A DNA stretch of 64,000 nt from DATGZH01 sp035297265 (lineage in GTDB: Bacteria; Actinomycetota; Acidimicrobiia; Acidimicrobiales; RAAP-2). The position numbers were made by a program, and so were the translations under genes. Of the stretch, positions 1 to 8,350 are shown in pieces (positions within the stretch are counted from its first letter, which is position 1; each line of letters starts with the position of its first letter). Where the stretch lies: the NCBI GenBank assembly GCA_035297265.1, contig DATGZH010000053.1, positions 52,655-116,654 of the forward strand, read 5' to 3'. The notes under the pieces are model-generated. The model was not told the DNA's origin, did no database searches, and saw only the letters and a list, made by a program, of their open reading frames with translations.

Positions 1-603
1 TCCTTCGGCGAGGGGGAGCCGCTCCTGCCCGTGGCCGAGCTCTTCAGCGTGGCCCGCATGCGCCTGGAACAGATCCTCCCGACCTTCCTCGAGGACTCGA
101 GGCTCTCGGTCCTGGCCGTCCGCCACCAGCAGCGCCAGCGGGGCACGACCGACCCCGAGACCGGCCTCAGCAACCGCCACTCGCTCACCCAGTCCCTCGG
201 CGCGCTCGGCGAGGGCGACACCGTGGCCGTCCTGCGCCTCCGCCACGAGGAGCCCTGGGAGGACCCGGACGACCCCGGGACCGTCGCCGCCTGGGAGGAC
301 GCCACGATCCGCTCACTGGCCCGCATGGTCCGGGCCGAGCTCGGGGCCGTCGTGACCTGCGGCCGCTGGCGTCGCCGGGAGCTCCTCGCCATCCTCCACG
401 CCACGTCGGCCGAGGAGGCCATGGCCCTCGCCTCGCGGCTCCACGAGGTCTGGTTCGACTGGCGCACGGAGCCCGTCGGCTTCGTGGTGGCCCTCGCCCC
501 CGTCGGCGAGCGCACCGGCCTCGAGGCGGCCAACGAGGCCGCCGGGTCGCTCCTCGCCCCCGACCACCCGGCCGTGGCCGAGCGCCGCGGTGACGGCAAG
601 TGA
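1..603 (+). CDS. C-terminal part of a protein with a degenerate GGDEF-fold domain (5' end outside window)
   Basis: The frame is open from base 1, so the gene starts upstream; a GTG at 31 is internal. The visible ~200 residues carry a GGDEF-like entry motif (DPETGLSNR, compare D-LTGLPNR). Where an active cyclase has GGDEF this protein reads WRRREL, so the diguanylate cyclase active site is lost. The segment matches the C-terminal ~280 residues of the 4427-8350 protein in order: GEGE, RLE-LP-FLDD/FLED, TSAEE, and HWTDWR/VWFDWR. It probably senses or scaffolds rather than making c-di-GMP (inference). The next gene's reading frame is open across its stop codon. Confidence 0.6.
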   Translation, partial: SFGEGEPLLPVAELFSVARMRLEQILPTFLEDSRLSVLAVRHQQRQRGTTDPETGLSNRHSLTQSLGALGEGDTVAVLRLRHEEPWEDPDDPGTVAAWEDATIRSLARMVRAELGAVVTCGRWRRRELLAILHATSAEEAMALASRLHEVWFDWRTEPVGFVVALAPVGERTGLEAANEAAGSLLAPDHPAVAERRGDGK

Positions 604-634
604 GAGAAGCGGGGTCCGCGTGGTCACCAAGCCC

Positions 635-640
635 TACGCT
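635..640 (+). promoter_or_regulatory. Candidate leaderless -10 box (TACGCT) for the NarL-type regulator
   Basis: TACGCT ends 6 nt before an in-frame GTG at 647. The same hexamer at the same spacing precedes the mutase gene (17185-17190) and the crotonase gene (minus strand, 26659-26654). Confidence 0.35.
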
Positions 641-646
641 GTGGCC

Positions 647-1423
647 GTGGGGGCGAAGCGGGCGCGGCACGCGGGCGAAGACGAGGCGGGTGGTTCCGCG
701 GCCCCGAAGGGTCGGTCGGCCAGGGGTGACGGAGCGGTGAGCGGAGCCGAGGGGGCGCTCGACGGCGCGGCGAACAAGGCCACCCTGGTCAAGGTGCTCG
801 TCATCGACGACCACGTCATGCTGGCCGAGAGCATCGCCCGCATCCTCGGGGCCGAAGAGGACATGGAGGTGGTCGGGGTGGCCGCCAACTCCGCCGACGG
901 CGTGCGGCTGGCCACCGAGACGATGCCCGACGTCGTCGTGGCCGACTACCAGCTGCCCGACGCCACCGGGGCGGTCACCGCCACGAGCATCCGGGCCCTC
1001 AACCCCGAGATCAAGGTGCTCATCCTCACGGGCCACGGTGACGACCGGCTCCTCGCCGACGCCCTCGAAGCCGGGTGCTCCGGCTTCTTGACCAAGGACA
1101 AGGCGGTGGACGAGCTCGTCGTGGCCGTCCGCCAGGTCCACGCCGGTGAGGTCTACATCCTGCCGAACATGCTGGCCGGTCTCCTGCCGCGCCTGCACCG
1201 GAGCCACCGGGGCCTCGGCAGCGACCTCACGCCCCGCGAGATGGAGGTGCTGAAGCTGCTCGGGGAGGGGGCCACCAACCAGGCCATCGCCGACCGCCTC
1301 TACCTGAGCCTCCACACGGTCCGTCACCACGTCCAGAGCGTGCTCACCAAGCTGAACGCGCACTCGAAGCTCGAAGCGGTGGTGATCGCCACCCGGGAGG
1401 GACTGATCGAAGCTTCGTCGTAG
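647..1423 (+). CDS. NarL/FixJ-type response regulator (REC + LuxR-type HTH)
   Basis: DNA-binding response regulator. The receiver begins at VKVLVIDDH (acidic pocket) and has its phosphoacceptor Asp in VVVADYQLPD, at about residue 100 from this start. The receiver Thr/Lys region is ILTGHGDD...FLTKD. The C-terminal LuxR helix-turn-helix is LTPREMEVLKLLGEGATNQAIA...TVRHHV. The frame is open back to a GTG at 590 overlapping the previous stop. I chose GTG 647 because a TACGCT box sits 6 nt upstream; the ~45 residues before the receiver are low-complexity in either case. A hybrid kinase follows, and a NarX/DegS-type kinase at 9786 could be its partner (inference). Confidence 0.85.
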   Translation: MGAKRARHAGEDEAGGSAAPKGRSARGDGAVSGAEGALDGAANKATLVKVLVIDDHVMLAESIARILGAEEDMEVVGVAANSADGVRLATETMPDVVVADYQLPDATGAVTATSIRALNPEIKVLILTGHGDDRLLADALEAGCSGFLTKDKAVDELVVAVRQVHAGEVYILPNMLAGLLPRLHRSHRGLGSDLTPREMEVLKLLGEGATNQAIADRLYLSLHTVRHHVQSVLTKLNAHSKLEAVVIATREGLIEASS

Positions 1424-1512
1424 AACGCGTGCGACACCGCATGGGAGCCCGGGAGGGTCCGTTCCGGCGGGGCGGTGACCGGCGTCCGGTGTTGTCAGGA
1501 GGGGCGGGGAAC

Positions 1513-3033
1513 GTGCCAGAGACGTCGAGCAGCCACGACGGCTACCGCTGGATCGTCGAGTCCTTCGAGGAGGCCGTCCTGGCCTGCTCGGCCACCGGGT
1601 TCGTCACCGTGGTGAACGGCGCGGCCGAGACGCTCCTCGGCTACCGGCGCGAGTACCTCACCGGAAGGACGCTCGTCGAGCTCGTGGCCCACGACGAGGC
1701 CGAGGCGGCGCGGGCCCTCCTCGGCCGGGTGCTCGCCGGCGAACGGCTGCGGGACCACCGTCTCGTGGCGCGCCGGGCGGGCGGCGGCACCCTCGAGGTC
1801 TCCGCCGACCTGTCACCCTTGTTCGACGACGACGGCAGCGCGGTGGCCGTCGTCGTCGTGCTCGGGGACGCTGCGGCCCGGCGGCGGGCGGCCGAGCGCC
1901 GGTCCCAGGCGGCCCGCCTCGAGTCGGTGGGGCGGCTGGCGGGCGGGATCGCCCACGACTTCAACAACCTCATGGCGGTCATCCTCAACTACGCCAGCTT
2001 CGTGGCCCAGGAGGTGGGCGACAACGAGACGGCGCGCGCCGACGTCGAGCAGATCCGCAACGCCGCGCAGCGGGCCGCCGACCTCACCCACCAGCTCCTC
2101 GTCTTCGGCCGGCGCGAGACGGCGCCACCCGAACCGCTCGACCTCCACGCCATCGTGGCCGACCTCGCCGAGATCGTGCCCGTGCTCGGCCAGGGCGACA
2201 TCGAGGTCGTCGTGGAGCTCGCCCCGTCGCTGCCGCCCCTCGTGGCCGTGCCGGGCCAGATGGAACAGGTCCTCGTGCAGCTGGCGACGAACGGCGCCGA
2301 GGCCATGCCCGACGGTGGGCGGCTCACGCTGCGGACCGAGGTGGTCGAGGTGACCCAACCCTCCTCGGGCCTCGAGCAGCCCGCACCCGGGCGCTACGTG
2401 GCGCTCTCGGTCTCGGACCAGGGGATCGGCATGAGCGCGGCGACGGTGGGGCTGGCCTTCGAGCCGTTCTTCACCACGAAGTCGCGGGGGTCGGGGACCG
2501 GGCTCGGTCTGGCCGTCGTCCACGGCATCGTGGCGGAGGCCGGCGGCCTGGTGGAGCTCTTCTCCGAGGAGGGGCGGGGCACCACCGTGCGCGTGCTCCT
2601 GCCGGTCGCCGAGGCGGCGGCGCCGGCCGCGCCGGCCGGGGCGCCCTCGAGCGATCACCCCACCGAAGGTGGGGTGATCCTCCTCGTCGACGACGAAGAG
2701 GCGATGCGCAAGCTCACGGCCCGGCTGCTGCGGCGCAACGGCTTCACCGTGCTCGAGGCGGCGACCGGCGGCGAGGCGCTGAAGCTGGCGGCCGACGGCT
2801 CGGCAAGCCTCCTCCTCACCGACGTGGTGATGCCCGAGATGTCGGGGAGCGAGCTCGCCAGCCAGATCCGCGAGCGGCACGCCGAGCTGCCGGTCCTCTT
2901 CATGTCGGGCTACAGCCAGGGCGCGCTCGGTTCGCCCCAGGTGCTCGACGACGTCGAGTTGCTCGAGAAGCCCTTCGACGAGCAGGCGCTGCTCGACAAG
3001 GTGCGGCTGGTCCTCGCCACCGCCGCCGGCTGA
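1513..3033 (+). CDS. Hybrid sensor histidine kinase (PAS-HisKA-HATPase-REC)
   Basis: Soluble signalling kinase of ~506 residues. A PAS domain (about 10-125) is followed by a dimerisation helix with the phosphoacceptor His near residue 148 (GGIAHDFNNL). The ATPase has its N box (QLATNGAEAMPDGG), DQGIGM and GSGTGLGLAVVHG. A C-terminal receiver (about 385-506) carries ILLVDDEEA, the phosphoacceptor Asp near 437 (LLTDVVMPEM) and the EKPF lysine. The layout and the HDFNNLM motif match NtrB-like hybrid kinases. GTG 1513 is preferred over upstream in-frame starts at 1429, 1441 and 1489 because AGGAGGGG lies about 7 nt upstream and the PAS domain begins just after it. There are no membrane segments. 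Confidence 0.88.
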   Translation: MPETSSSHDGYRWIVESFEEAVLACSATGFVTVVNGAAETLLGYRREYLTGRTLVELVAHDEAEAARALLGRVLAGERLRDHRLVARRAGGGTLEVSADLSPLFDDDGSAVAVVVVLGDAAARRRAAERRSQAARLESVGRLAGGIAHDFNNLMAVILNYASFVAQEVGDNETARADVEQIRNAAQRAADLTHQLLVFGRRETAPPEPLDLHAIVADLAEIVPVLGQGDIEVVVELAPSLPPLVAVPGQMEQVLVQLATNGAEAMPDGGRLTLRTEVVEVTQPSSGLEQPAPGRYVALSVSDQGIGMSAATVGLAFEPFFTTKSRGSGTGLGLAVVHGIVAEAGGLVELFSEEGRGTTVRVLLPVAEAAAPAAPAGAPSSDHPTEGGVILLVDDEEAMRKLTARLLRRNGFTVLEAATGGEALKLAADGSASLLLTDVVMPEMSGSELASQIRERHAELPVLFMSGYSQGALGSPQVLDDVELLEKPFDEQALLDKVRLVLATAAG

Positions 3034-3438
3034 GCTGCACCCCCTCTGACCTGCGGCTGACGCAGATTGGCTAGGGGGCGCTACCGCGCCGTGGCCAAGC
3101 GGATTTGGAGTGATCGCGTCTGTCTCTGGCCAGGGTGATCCGTCAGTGTGGAGTCATGGCACGGGCGCACGCCAACTGGGGCTACGGGGCAGCTGGACGG
3201 AGGGGTCAGCTGCCTCGGCGTGCGCCTGTTGTTTCGGCGGTGGTTGCGCTGGCTGCCCGGGGCGGGGCCCGTGGCGGCCCCGCCACCGCCGTACTTCTCC
3301 CCGTGCCGGTCACCCGGCGGACCGCGGTCGAGGCCGCGGCGTGGGTGCCGGTCGGGTCGCTCTGGCGAGCGCTGCGGAGCCTGGCTCCCGGCTCGAGCCG
3401 GCATAGCTGATCGGGCTGGCGGAAGAAGGAGGGTTGTG
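3034..3438. other. Intergenic region with one hairpin and no confident gene
   Basis: 405 bases. A nested hairpin lies at 3067-3098. An 84-codon frame from ATG 3156 to 3410 has reasonable third-position GC but no recognisable domain and no clear ribosome site; I do not call it. The following gene's frame is also open upstream to 3148, without supporting signals. Confidence 0.4.
3067..3098 (+). terminator. Nested hairpin after the hybrid kinase, possible terminator
   Basis: Outer arms TTGGC (3067-3071) and GCCAA (3094-3098) enclose a perfect inner stem GGCGC / GCGCC with loop TACC. There is no T tract, so the terminator role is an inference from position. Confidence 0.3.
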
Positions 3439-4194
3439 ATGCCCACCAACGAGGCCATCTCCTCAGCGGTCCAGCTCGCCGCCGTCGCCACCAAGGCGTC
3501 ACCCGAGCTCGACGAGCCCGAGGTGGACGCGACGGCGTCATTCGAGGAGGCACCGTCGTTGTCCGAGGCCCGGCCGAAGGCGAAGGCCAGCACCGCCCAG
3601 CACTACGCGGCGGAGGCGGCCACGCTCCAGGCCGTGCGCGAGCTCTACGAGGAAGGCATGCAGGGGCTGTCGTCCCTCTCGGCCGACCTCTTCTCCGACC
3701 CGGCGCTACGGGCCGGCAACCAGACCGTGCTCACGCTGCGCCGCAAGTTCGACGAGACCTGCGAGCGCCGCTACGAGCTCGAGAGCGAGCGCGACCGGGC
3801 GGCCGACGTGGCGGCCGAGCTGATCTTCGACCCCTCGCAGGGCGACGACTCGCCGGCGGCCCGGGCGCTCTGCCGGGTCGAGGTGCTGGACGGCCGGGTC
3901 GAGCACGCCAGCGCCGACGTCCTCATGTGCCAGGGCGCGCTCGTGCGGGCGCTCCGCGAGCGCGAGGAGCTCGCCGAGCCGTACCGCTCGCGGGCCATCG
4001 CCCTCGCCAAGTTCGTGATGGCCGCGCAGGCCTACTACTGGGCCGAGCACCTCGGTGACGGCGGCAGCCGGGCCAAGGCGGCCGAGATGGTCTACCTGCC
4101 GATCGAGCTCCCGCGCTGGGTGACCTCCGACGAGGCGCTCGAAGGGACCGATGTCGGTCTCGGCGGCGCGGAGCCCGAGCGACTCGTCGGCTGA
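3439..4194 (+). CDS. Conserved-looking hypothetical protein, helical
   Basis: 251 residues and no family I recognise. The start is ATG 3439 behind GAAGGAGGG. After an acidic, Ala/Glu-rich, probably disordered N-terminus (~45 residues) the protein is mostly predicted helix, rich in Arg and Glu (RRKFDETCERRYELESERDRAADVA), compatible with a coiled coil. No signal peptide or membrane segment is visible. It stands alone between two signalling genes, and an inverted repeat follows the stop. Codon usage matches the neighbours, so the gene is probably real; function unknown. Confidence 0.6.
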   Translation: MPTNEAISSAVQLAAVATKASPELDEPEVDATASFEEAPSLSEARPKAKASTAQHYAAEAATLQAVRELYEEGMQGLSSLSADLFSDPALRAGNQTVLTLRRKFDETCERRYELESERDRAADVAAELIFDPSQGDDSPAARALCRVEVLDGRVEHASADVLMCQGALVRALREREELAEPYRSRAIALAKFVMAAQAYYWAEHLGDGGSRAKAAEMVYLPIELPRWVTSDEALEGTDVGLGGAEPERLVG

Positions 4195-4197
4195 GCC

Positions 4198-4236
4198 CGT
4201 GGGTGGCCCCGGGTCGATGCTGACGACCCACCCACG
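4198..4236 (+). terminator. Inverted repeat after the hypothetical gene, possible terminator
   Basis: CGTGGGTG (4198-4205) and CACCCACG (4229-4236) form an 8-bp stem starting 4 nt after the stop codon. The loop is long (23 nt) and there is no T tract. Confidence 0.35.
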
Positions 4237-4426
4237 AGAGCGATCGAAGACCGAGAAGGCACGGGGCGACCGCACCCGCCGACCGAACGTCGGGTCGGCC
4301 CCACCGCCACGATCCGGTCCGTCGATCCCCTTGCCCCAGGGGGTCGGCGGACCGACGACGGCGCGTAATTGGGCGGTCCGCTGACCGCTCGGGCAGAAGG
4401 GGCACGACGATGACGAGGCGGATGAG

Positions 4427-7400
4427 GTGGGGGGCGGCGTCGGACACATCGGCAGCCGGGCGCGGGGGGCCGAGGTGAAGCCCCACGAGATCGCCCGGCT
4501 CCAGCACACCGGGCCAGTGGGTCGTCACGTGCGGGCCGAGCCCGACCCGGCGGTCGCGGCGAACGGGAACGGGCACGGCGCCAACGACGAGCCGCCCACC
4601 GACGTCCTCCTCGTCTCGGCCGACGGGGCCGTCCTCGAGCAGCTGACCCTGCTCCTCGACCAGCCGGGCTGGGAGGACGGTCGCTTCGTCGTGCGGGCCG
4701 TGGCCACCTGCACCGAGGGGACCCTCGAGCTGCGGCGACGCCGGCCCGACGCCGTGGTGCTGGACCTCGGCTCGTCGGGCCAGCGCAACCTCGACGACCT
4801 CGTGCGCCTCGTGGCGGTGGACCACACGCTCCCGGTGATCGTCATGACCAGCCAGGCCGAGGCGGTGCACGGCCGCGACGCCCTGATGCACGGGGCCCAG
4901 GACTTCCTCGTGAAGGAGACGATGACCTCCGAGCAGGTGGTGCGGTCCCTGCGCTACGCCATCAGCCGGGCGGCCACCGCGGCCGAGGCGGAGGCCACCG
5001 AGCGCCGGTTCCGCTCGCTCGTCAGCCGGATCTCCGACGTGGTGACCGTGGTCGACGAGAGCGGCAACGTCCTCTACATCAGCCCCTCGGCGCCCCGCCT
5101 CCTCGGCACCGAGTCGACCGCCCGGCTCCTCGAGAGGGGTCTGATGGGCTACATCCACCCCGACGACCTGGCCGCGGCCAACGACGCCTGGCAGGCCTGG
5201 CAAGCCGGGCAGCCGGCCGTCCTCGAGTGCCGCATCGTCGGGCGCAACGGTCGCACCATGTACTCCGAGTCGGTCGGGGTGAACCTGACCGACGACCCGG
5301 CGGTCGGCGGCATCGTCATCACCACCCGTGACATCACGGACCGGAAGCGAGCCCAGGACCACCTCTCCTACCAGGCCCGTCACGACAGCCTGACCGGCCT
5401 GCCCAACCGGGCGATGATGCTCGAGGAGCTGGCGGTGGGTCTGCGGCGCTCGCAGGCCCGGGGGAGTGGCGCGGCGCTGCTCTTCGTCGACATCGACCAC
5501 TTCAAGCTGATCAACGACCACCACGGCCACCGCACCGGTGACGAGGTGCTCGCCGAGATCGGCGGGGTGCTCGCCGAGACCGTGCGGCCGGGCGACGTGG
5601 TGGGCCGCCTCGGCGGCGACGAGTTCGCGGTGATCTGCCACGGGGTGACCGACCGGTCCTCGGCCGTGTCGGTGGCCGGCCGCCTCGTCCAGGCGATGTC
5701 GCGCCCGTTCTTGGTGCGCGAGCGCACCTTCCGGCTCGCCGTCTCCGTCGGCGTGGCGCTCTCCAACGCCAACTCGACGGCCGATGGCCTCTTGTCCGAG
5801 GCCGACGTGGCCCTGCACCACGCCAAGGAACGGGGCCGGGGACGGGTCGAGGTGTTCGACGAGACGCTCCGGGCCCGGCGCACCGAGGAGCTCCGCCTGG
5901 AGGACGACCTCCGCTTCGCGGCCGAAGACGGCCAGTTCCGCGTGCACTACCAGCCGCTGATCGAGATCTCGACCGGCCGGCTCACCGGGTTCGAGGCCCT
6001 CGTCCGCTGGCAGCACCCGACCCTCGGACTCCTCCAGCCGGCGTCGTTCATCGAGATCGCCGAGCGCACCTACCAGATCGGCCATATCGGCGAGTGGGTG
6101 CTCGGCCAGGCCTGCCGGCAGCTGGCGGCGTGGAACGCCGCATCGCCGGGCCTCGACCTCTCGGTCGCCGTCAACCTCTCGGCCCAGCAGCTGGCCGACG
6201 AGCACCTGCCCCAGGTGGCCGGCTCGGTGCTCCACGAGACCGGCCTCCTGCCGGCCAACCTGTGCTTCGAGATCACCGAGAGCGTGGCCATGCAGGACGC
6301 CGCGGCCTCGGTGCGCTCCCTCCATGCCTTGCGCTCGCTCGGTGTGAAGCTGGCCATCGACGACTTCGGCACGGGCTACTCGTCGCTCGCCTATCTCCGC
6401 CGGCTCCCCGTCGACCACGTGAAGATCGACCGCAGCTTCGTGGCCGGCCTCGGTCGCGACGCCGAGGACCGGGTGGTCGTCGACTCGATCATCCACCTGG
6501 CCGAGCGCCTGGGCCTCGAGGTGGTGGCCGAAGGCGTCGAGACCGACACCCAGATGGCCGAGCTCGTTGACCTCGGCTGCCGCTACGCCCAGGGCTACTT
6601 GTGGGGCCGTCCGGCGCCCGCCGCCGAGGCCGGGGACTTCATCGACGCCGCGAGGAGCGGGGCGTTGGCCCGGCCGCTGCCGCCGCGCCCGGAGGGCTAC
6701 CCGGCCCACGCCGCGCCGCCCGCCCCCGAGACGACGTCGTCGGCCGTCCGGGCCCGCCAGGAGGAGGAGACCCTCTCGCTCGTGGCCCGCCAGATGCGCT
6801 GGCCCGCCCGCTCGATCACGAGCGCCGCCCAGGCCGTGGCCCGCCACGTGGGCGCCGGCGAGCCCGACGAGGCGGTCCATGCCCTCGAGACCATCGCCCG
6901 CCAGGCGGCCCGGGTGGAGGCCCTCGCCGACGCGCTGACCGACGTCTCGGCCATCGAGGAGGGCGCGCTCGCCCTCCACCCCCGCTCGGTCGAGCTCTCC
7001 GGCTTGCTGCGACTCGTGGCCGACCAGCTCGAGCCGGTGCTGGCCCAGCACGAGGTCAAGCTCTCGGGGCCGCCGGTGGTCCAGCTCTACGCCGACCCGG
7101 TGCGCCTCGGCCGGGCCCTCGCCAACCTGCTCGACAACGCCGCAGCCTTCAGCCCGCCCGGGGCGCCCATCACCGTCTCGCTCCGCGAGCGCGACGACGC
7201 CGTCTCGGTGCACGTCGTCGACCGGGGCCCGGGCGTGGCCGCCGACCGGGTGGCCTGGCTCTTCCGCCGGCTGCCGCCGTCACCCCTCCCGACCGACTAC
7301 CTCGACCCGACCGCCCCCGAGCAGGTGGGCGTGGAGGGGAGCGGTCTCGGCCTCTACCTCGCCCGCGGTTATGCCCGGGCCCACGGCGGCGACCTCCGCT

Positions 7401-8350
7401 ACCACCGGGCCGAGGGGGCGGGGGCCGAGTTCATCCTCACGATGCCGAAGGTCCCGGTGAGCGGCGGCGACGACCCGGTCCCGGCCGAGGGCCTCTCCTT
7501 GGACGAGGAGGTCTTCGGCGGTTGGGGTGGCCGACGGCGCGCCATCACCCAGTTCGACCCGGCCCTCCGGGAGGACAAGGAGGCCCTCGGGGCCCTCGTG
7601 GCCGCGGGCCGCAACCTGCTCCGGGCTTCCTCGCCCGAAGAGGCGGTCGGCGCGGGCATCGATCTCGTCCACGACCTCGGCGGCCACGTCATGCCGGCCC
7701 GGATCGCCCCGGCCCACGCCCTCGCCTTCGACCTGTCCTGTGGTGAGGGTGAGGAGCTGCGGGCCCTCGCCGAACCGACGAGCCCCGTCCGCCAACGGCT
7801 CGAGCGGGCGCTCCCGCCCTTCCTCGACGACGTGGCCAGGATGATCGAGTCCCTGCGCCATTCGGACGGTGCGGCGGTCGCGACCGGGCCGACCGAGGAG
7901 CCGACCGACGACGTCCTCGGTCAGCTCGACGAAGGCGACCTCGTGCTGGCGCTGCGGCTCGTCCCCGAGAACCAACAGGCGGAGGGCGACCGGGTCCTCG
8001 ACGTGGCCATGCCGTCGCTGCAGCGGATGCTGCGGACCCAGCTGCGGGCCACTGACACCTGCGTGCCCTGGTCGGAAAAGGAGCTGGCGGTGGTGCTCCG
8101 GGGCACGTCGGCCGAGGAGTCGACCTCGGTGCTCGAGCGCCTGCGGGGTCACTGGACCGACTGGCGTCCCGCACCGACCCGCCTCGAGGCCATCGTCGAA
8201 CCCGTGACCGCCGGCGCCGGGGCCGAAGCGGTCGAGACGGCCCTCGCCGCCCTCGACGCTCGCCTCGCCGTCCTCGGCTCGGGGATCGAGCGGGCCGGCG
8301 TCGAGCGGGCGACGCTCGAACAGCACGAGAACGGCGGGTCGCCGCGGTGA
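4427..8350 (+). CDS. Multidomain c-di-GMP signalling protein: REC-like, PAS, GGDEF, EAL, kinase-like module without phosphoacceptor His, degenerate GGDEF
   Basis: 1307 residues. In order: a receiver-like domain (~55-190; VVLDLGSSG, FLVKE); PAS (~195-310); GGDEF (~318-480) with an intact RLGGDEF at 395-400 and an RPGD inhibitory site five residues upstream; EAL (~495-750) with E523-A-L, DDFGTGYSS and VAEGVE intact; a kinase-like module (~770-1015) with N box (NLLDNAAAFSP), DRGPGV and GSGLGLYLAR; and a C-terminal ~280 residues shared with the gene at 1-603, where GGDEF reads SEKEL. The helix that should carry HELRTP reads RQMRWP (Arg788), so the phosphoacceptor His is gone. Both c-di-GMP synthesis and hydrolysis look possible. 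GTG 4475 is an alternative start. The last 4 nt overlap the next gene. Confidence 0.88.
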   Translation: MGGGVGHIGSRARGAEVKPHEIARLQHTGPVGRHVRAEPDPAVAANGNGHGANDEPPTDVLLVSADGAVLEQLTLLLDQPGWEDGRFVVRAVATCTEGTLELRRRRPDAVVLDLGSSGQRNLDDLVRLVAVDHTLPVIVMTSQAEAVHGRDALMHGAQDFLVKETMTSEQVVRSLRYAISRAATAAEAEATERRFRSLVSRISDVVTVVDESGNVLYISPSAPRLLGTESTARLLERGLMGYIHPDDLAAANDAWQAWQAGQPAVLECRIVGRNGRTMYSESVGVNLTDDPAVGGIVITTRDITDRKRAQDHLSYQARHDSLTGLPNRAMMLEELAVGLRRSQARGSGAALLFVDIDHFKLINDHHGHRTGDEVLAEIGGVLAETVRPGDVVGRLGGDEFAVICHGVTDRSSAVSVAGRLVQAMSRPFLVRERTFRLAVSVGVALSNANSTADGLLSEADVALHHAKERGRGRVEVFDETLRARRTEELRLEDDLRFAAEDGQFRVHYQPLIEISTGRLTGFEALVRWQHPTLGLLQPASFIEIAERTYQIGHIGEWVLGQACRQLAAWNAASPGLDLSVAVNLSAQQLADEHLPQVAGSVLHETGLLPANLCFEITESVAMQDAAASVRSLHALRSLGVKLAIDDFGTGYSSLAYLRRLPVDHVKIDRSFVAGLGRDAEDRVVVDSIIHLAERLGLEVVAEGVETDTQMAELVDLGCRYAQGYLWGRPAPAAEAGDFIDAARSGALARPLPPRPEGYPAHAAPPAPETTSSAVRARQEEETLSLVARQMRWPARSITSAAQAVARHVGAGEPDEAVHALETIARQAARVEALADALTDVSAIEEGALALHPRSVELSGLLRLVADQLEPVLAQHEVKLSGPPVVQLYADPVRLGRALANLLDNAAAFSPPGAPITVSLRERDDAVSVHVVDRGPGVAADRVAWLFRRLPPSPLPTDYLDPTAPEQVGVEGSGLGLYLARGYARAHGGDLRYHRAEGAGAEFILTMPKVPVSGGDDPVPAEGLSLDEEVFGGWGGRRRAITQFDPALREDKEALGALVAAGRNLLRASSPEEAVGAGIDLVHDLGGHVMPARIAPAHALAFDLSCGEGEELRALAEPTSPVRQRLERALPPFLDDVARMIESLRHSDGAAVATGPTEEPTDDVLGQLDEGDLVLALRLVPENQQAEGDRVLDVAMPSLQRMLRTQLRATDTCVPWSEKELAVVLRGTSAEESTSVLERLRGHWTDWRPAPTRLEAIVEPVTAGAGAEAVETALAALDARLAVLGSGIERAGVERATLEQHENGGSPR

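Noticed and set aside
3148..3438. N-terminal extension of the hypothetical protein gene to 3148
   Set aside because: The extension is Arg/Gly/Pro-rich with no ribosome site, while ATG 3439 has GAAGGAGGG directly upstream.
3923..7213. 1096-codon open frame on the minus strand
   Set aside because: It lies antisense to the well-supported GGDEF/EAL gene. Its His/Gly/Arg/Val-rich composition is that of a shadow frame in high-GC DNA, and no domain is present. The same holds for the other long antisense frames, such as 185-1363 and 36709-38883.
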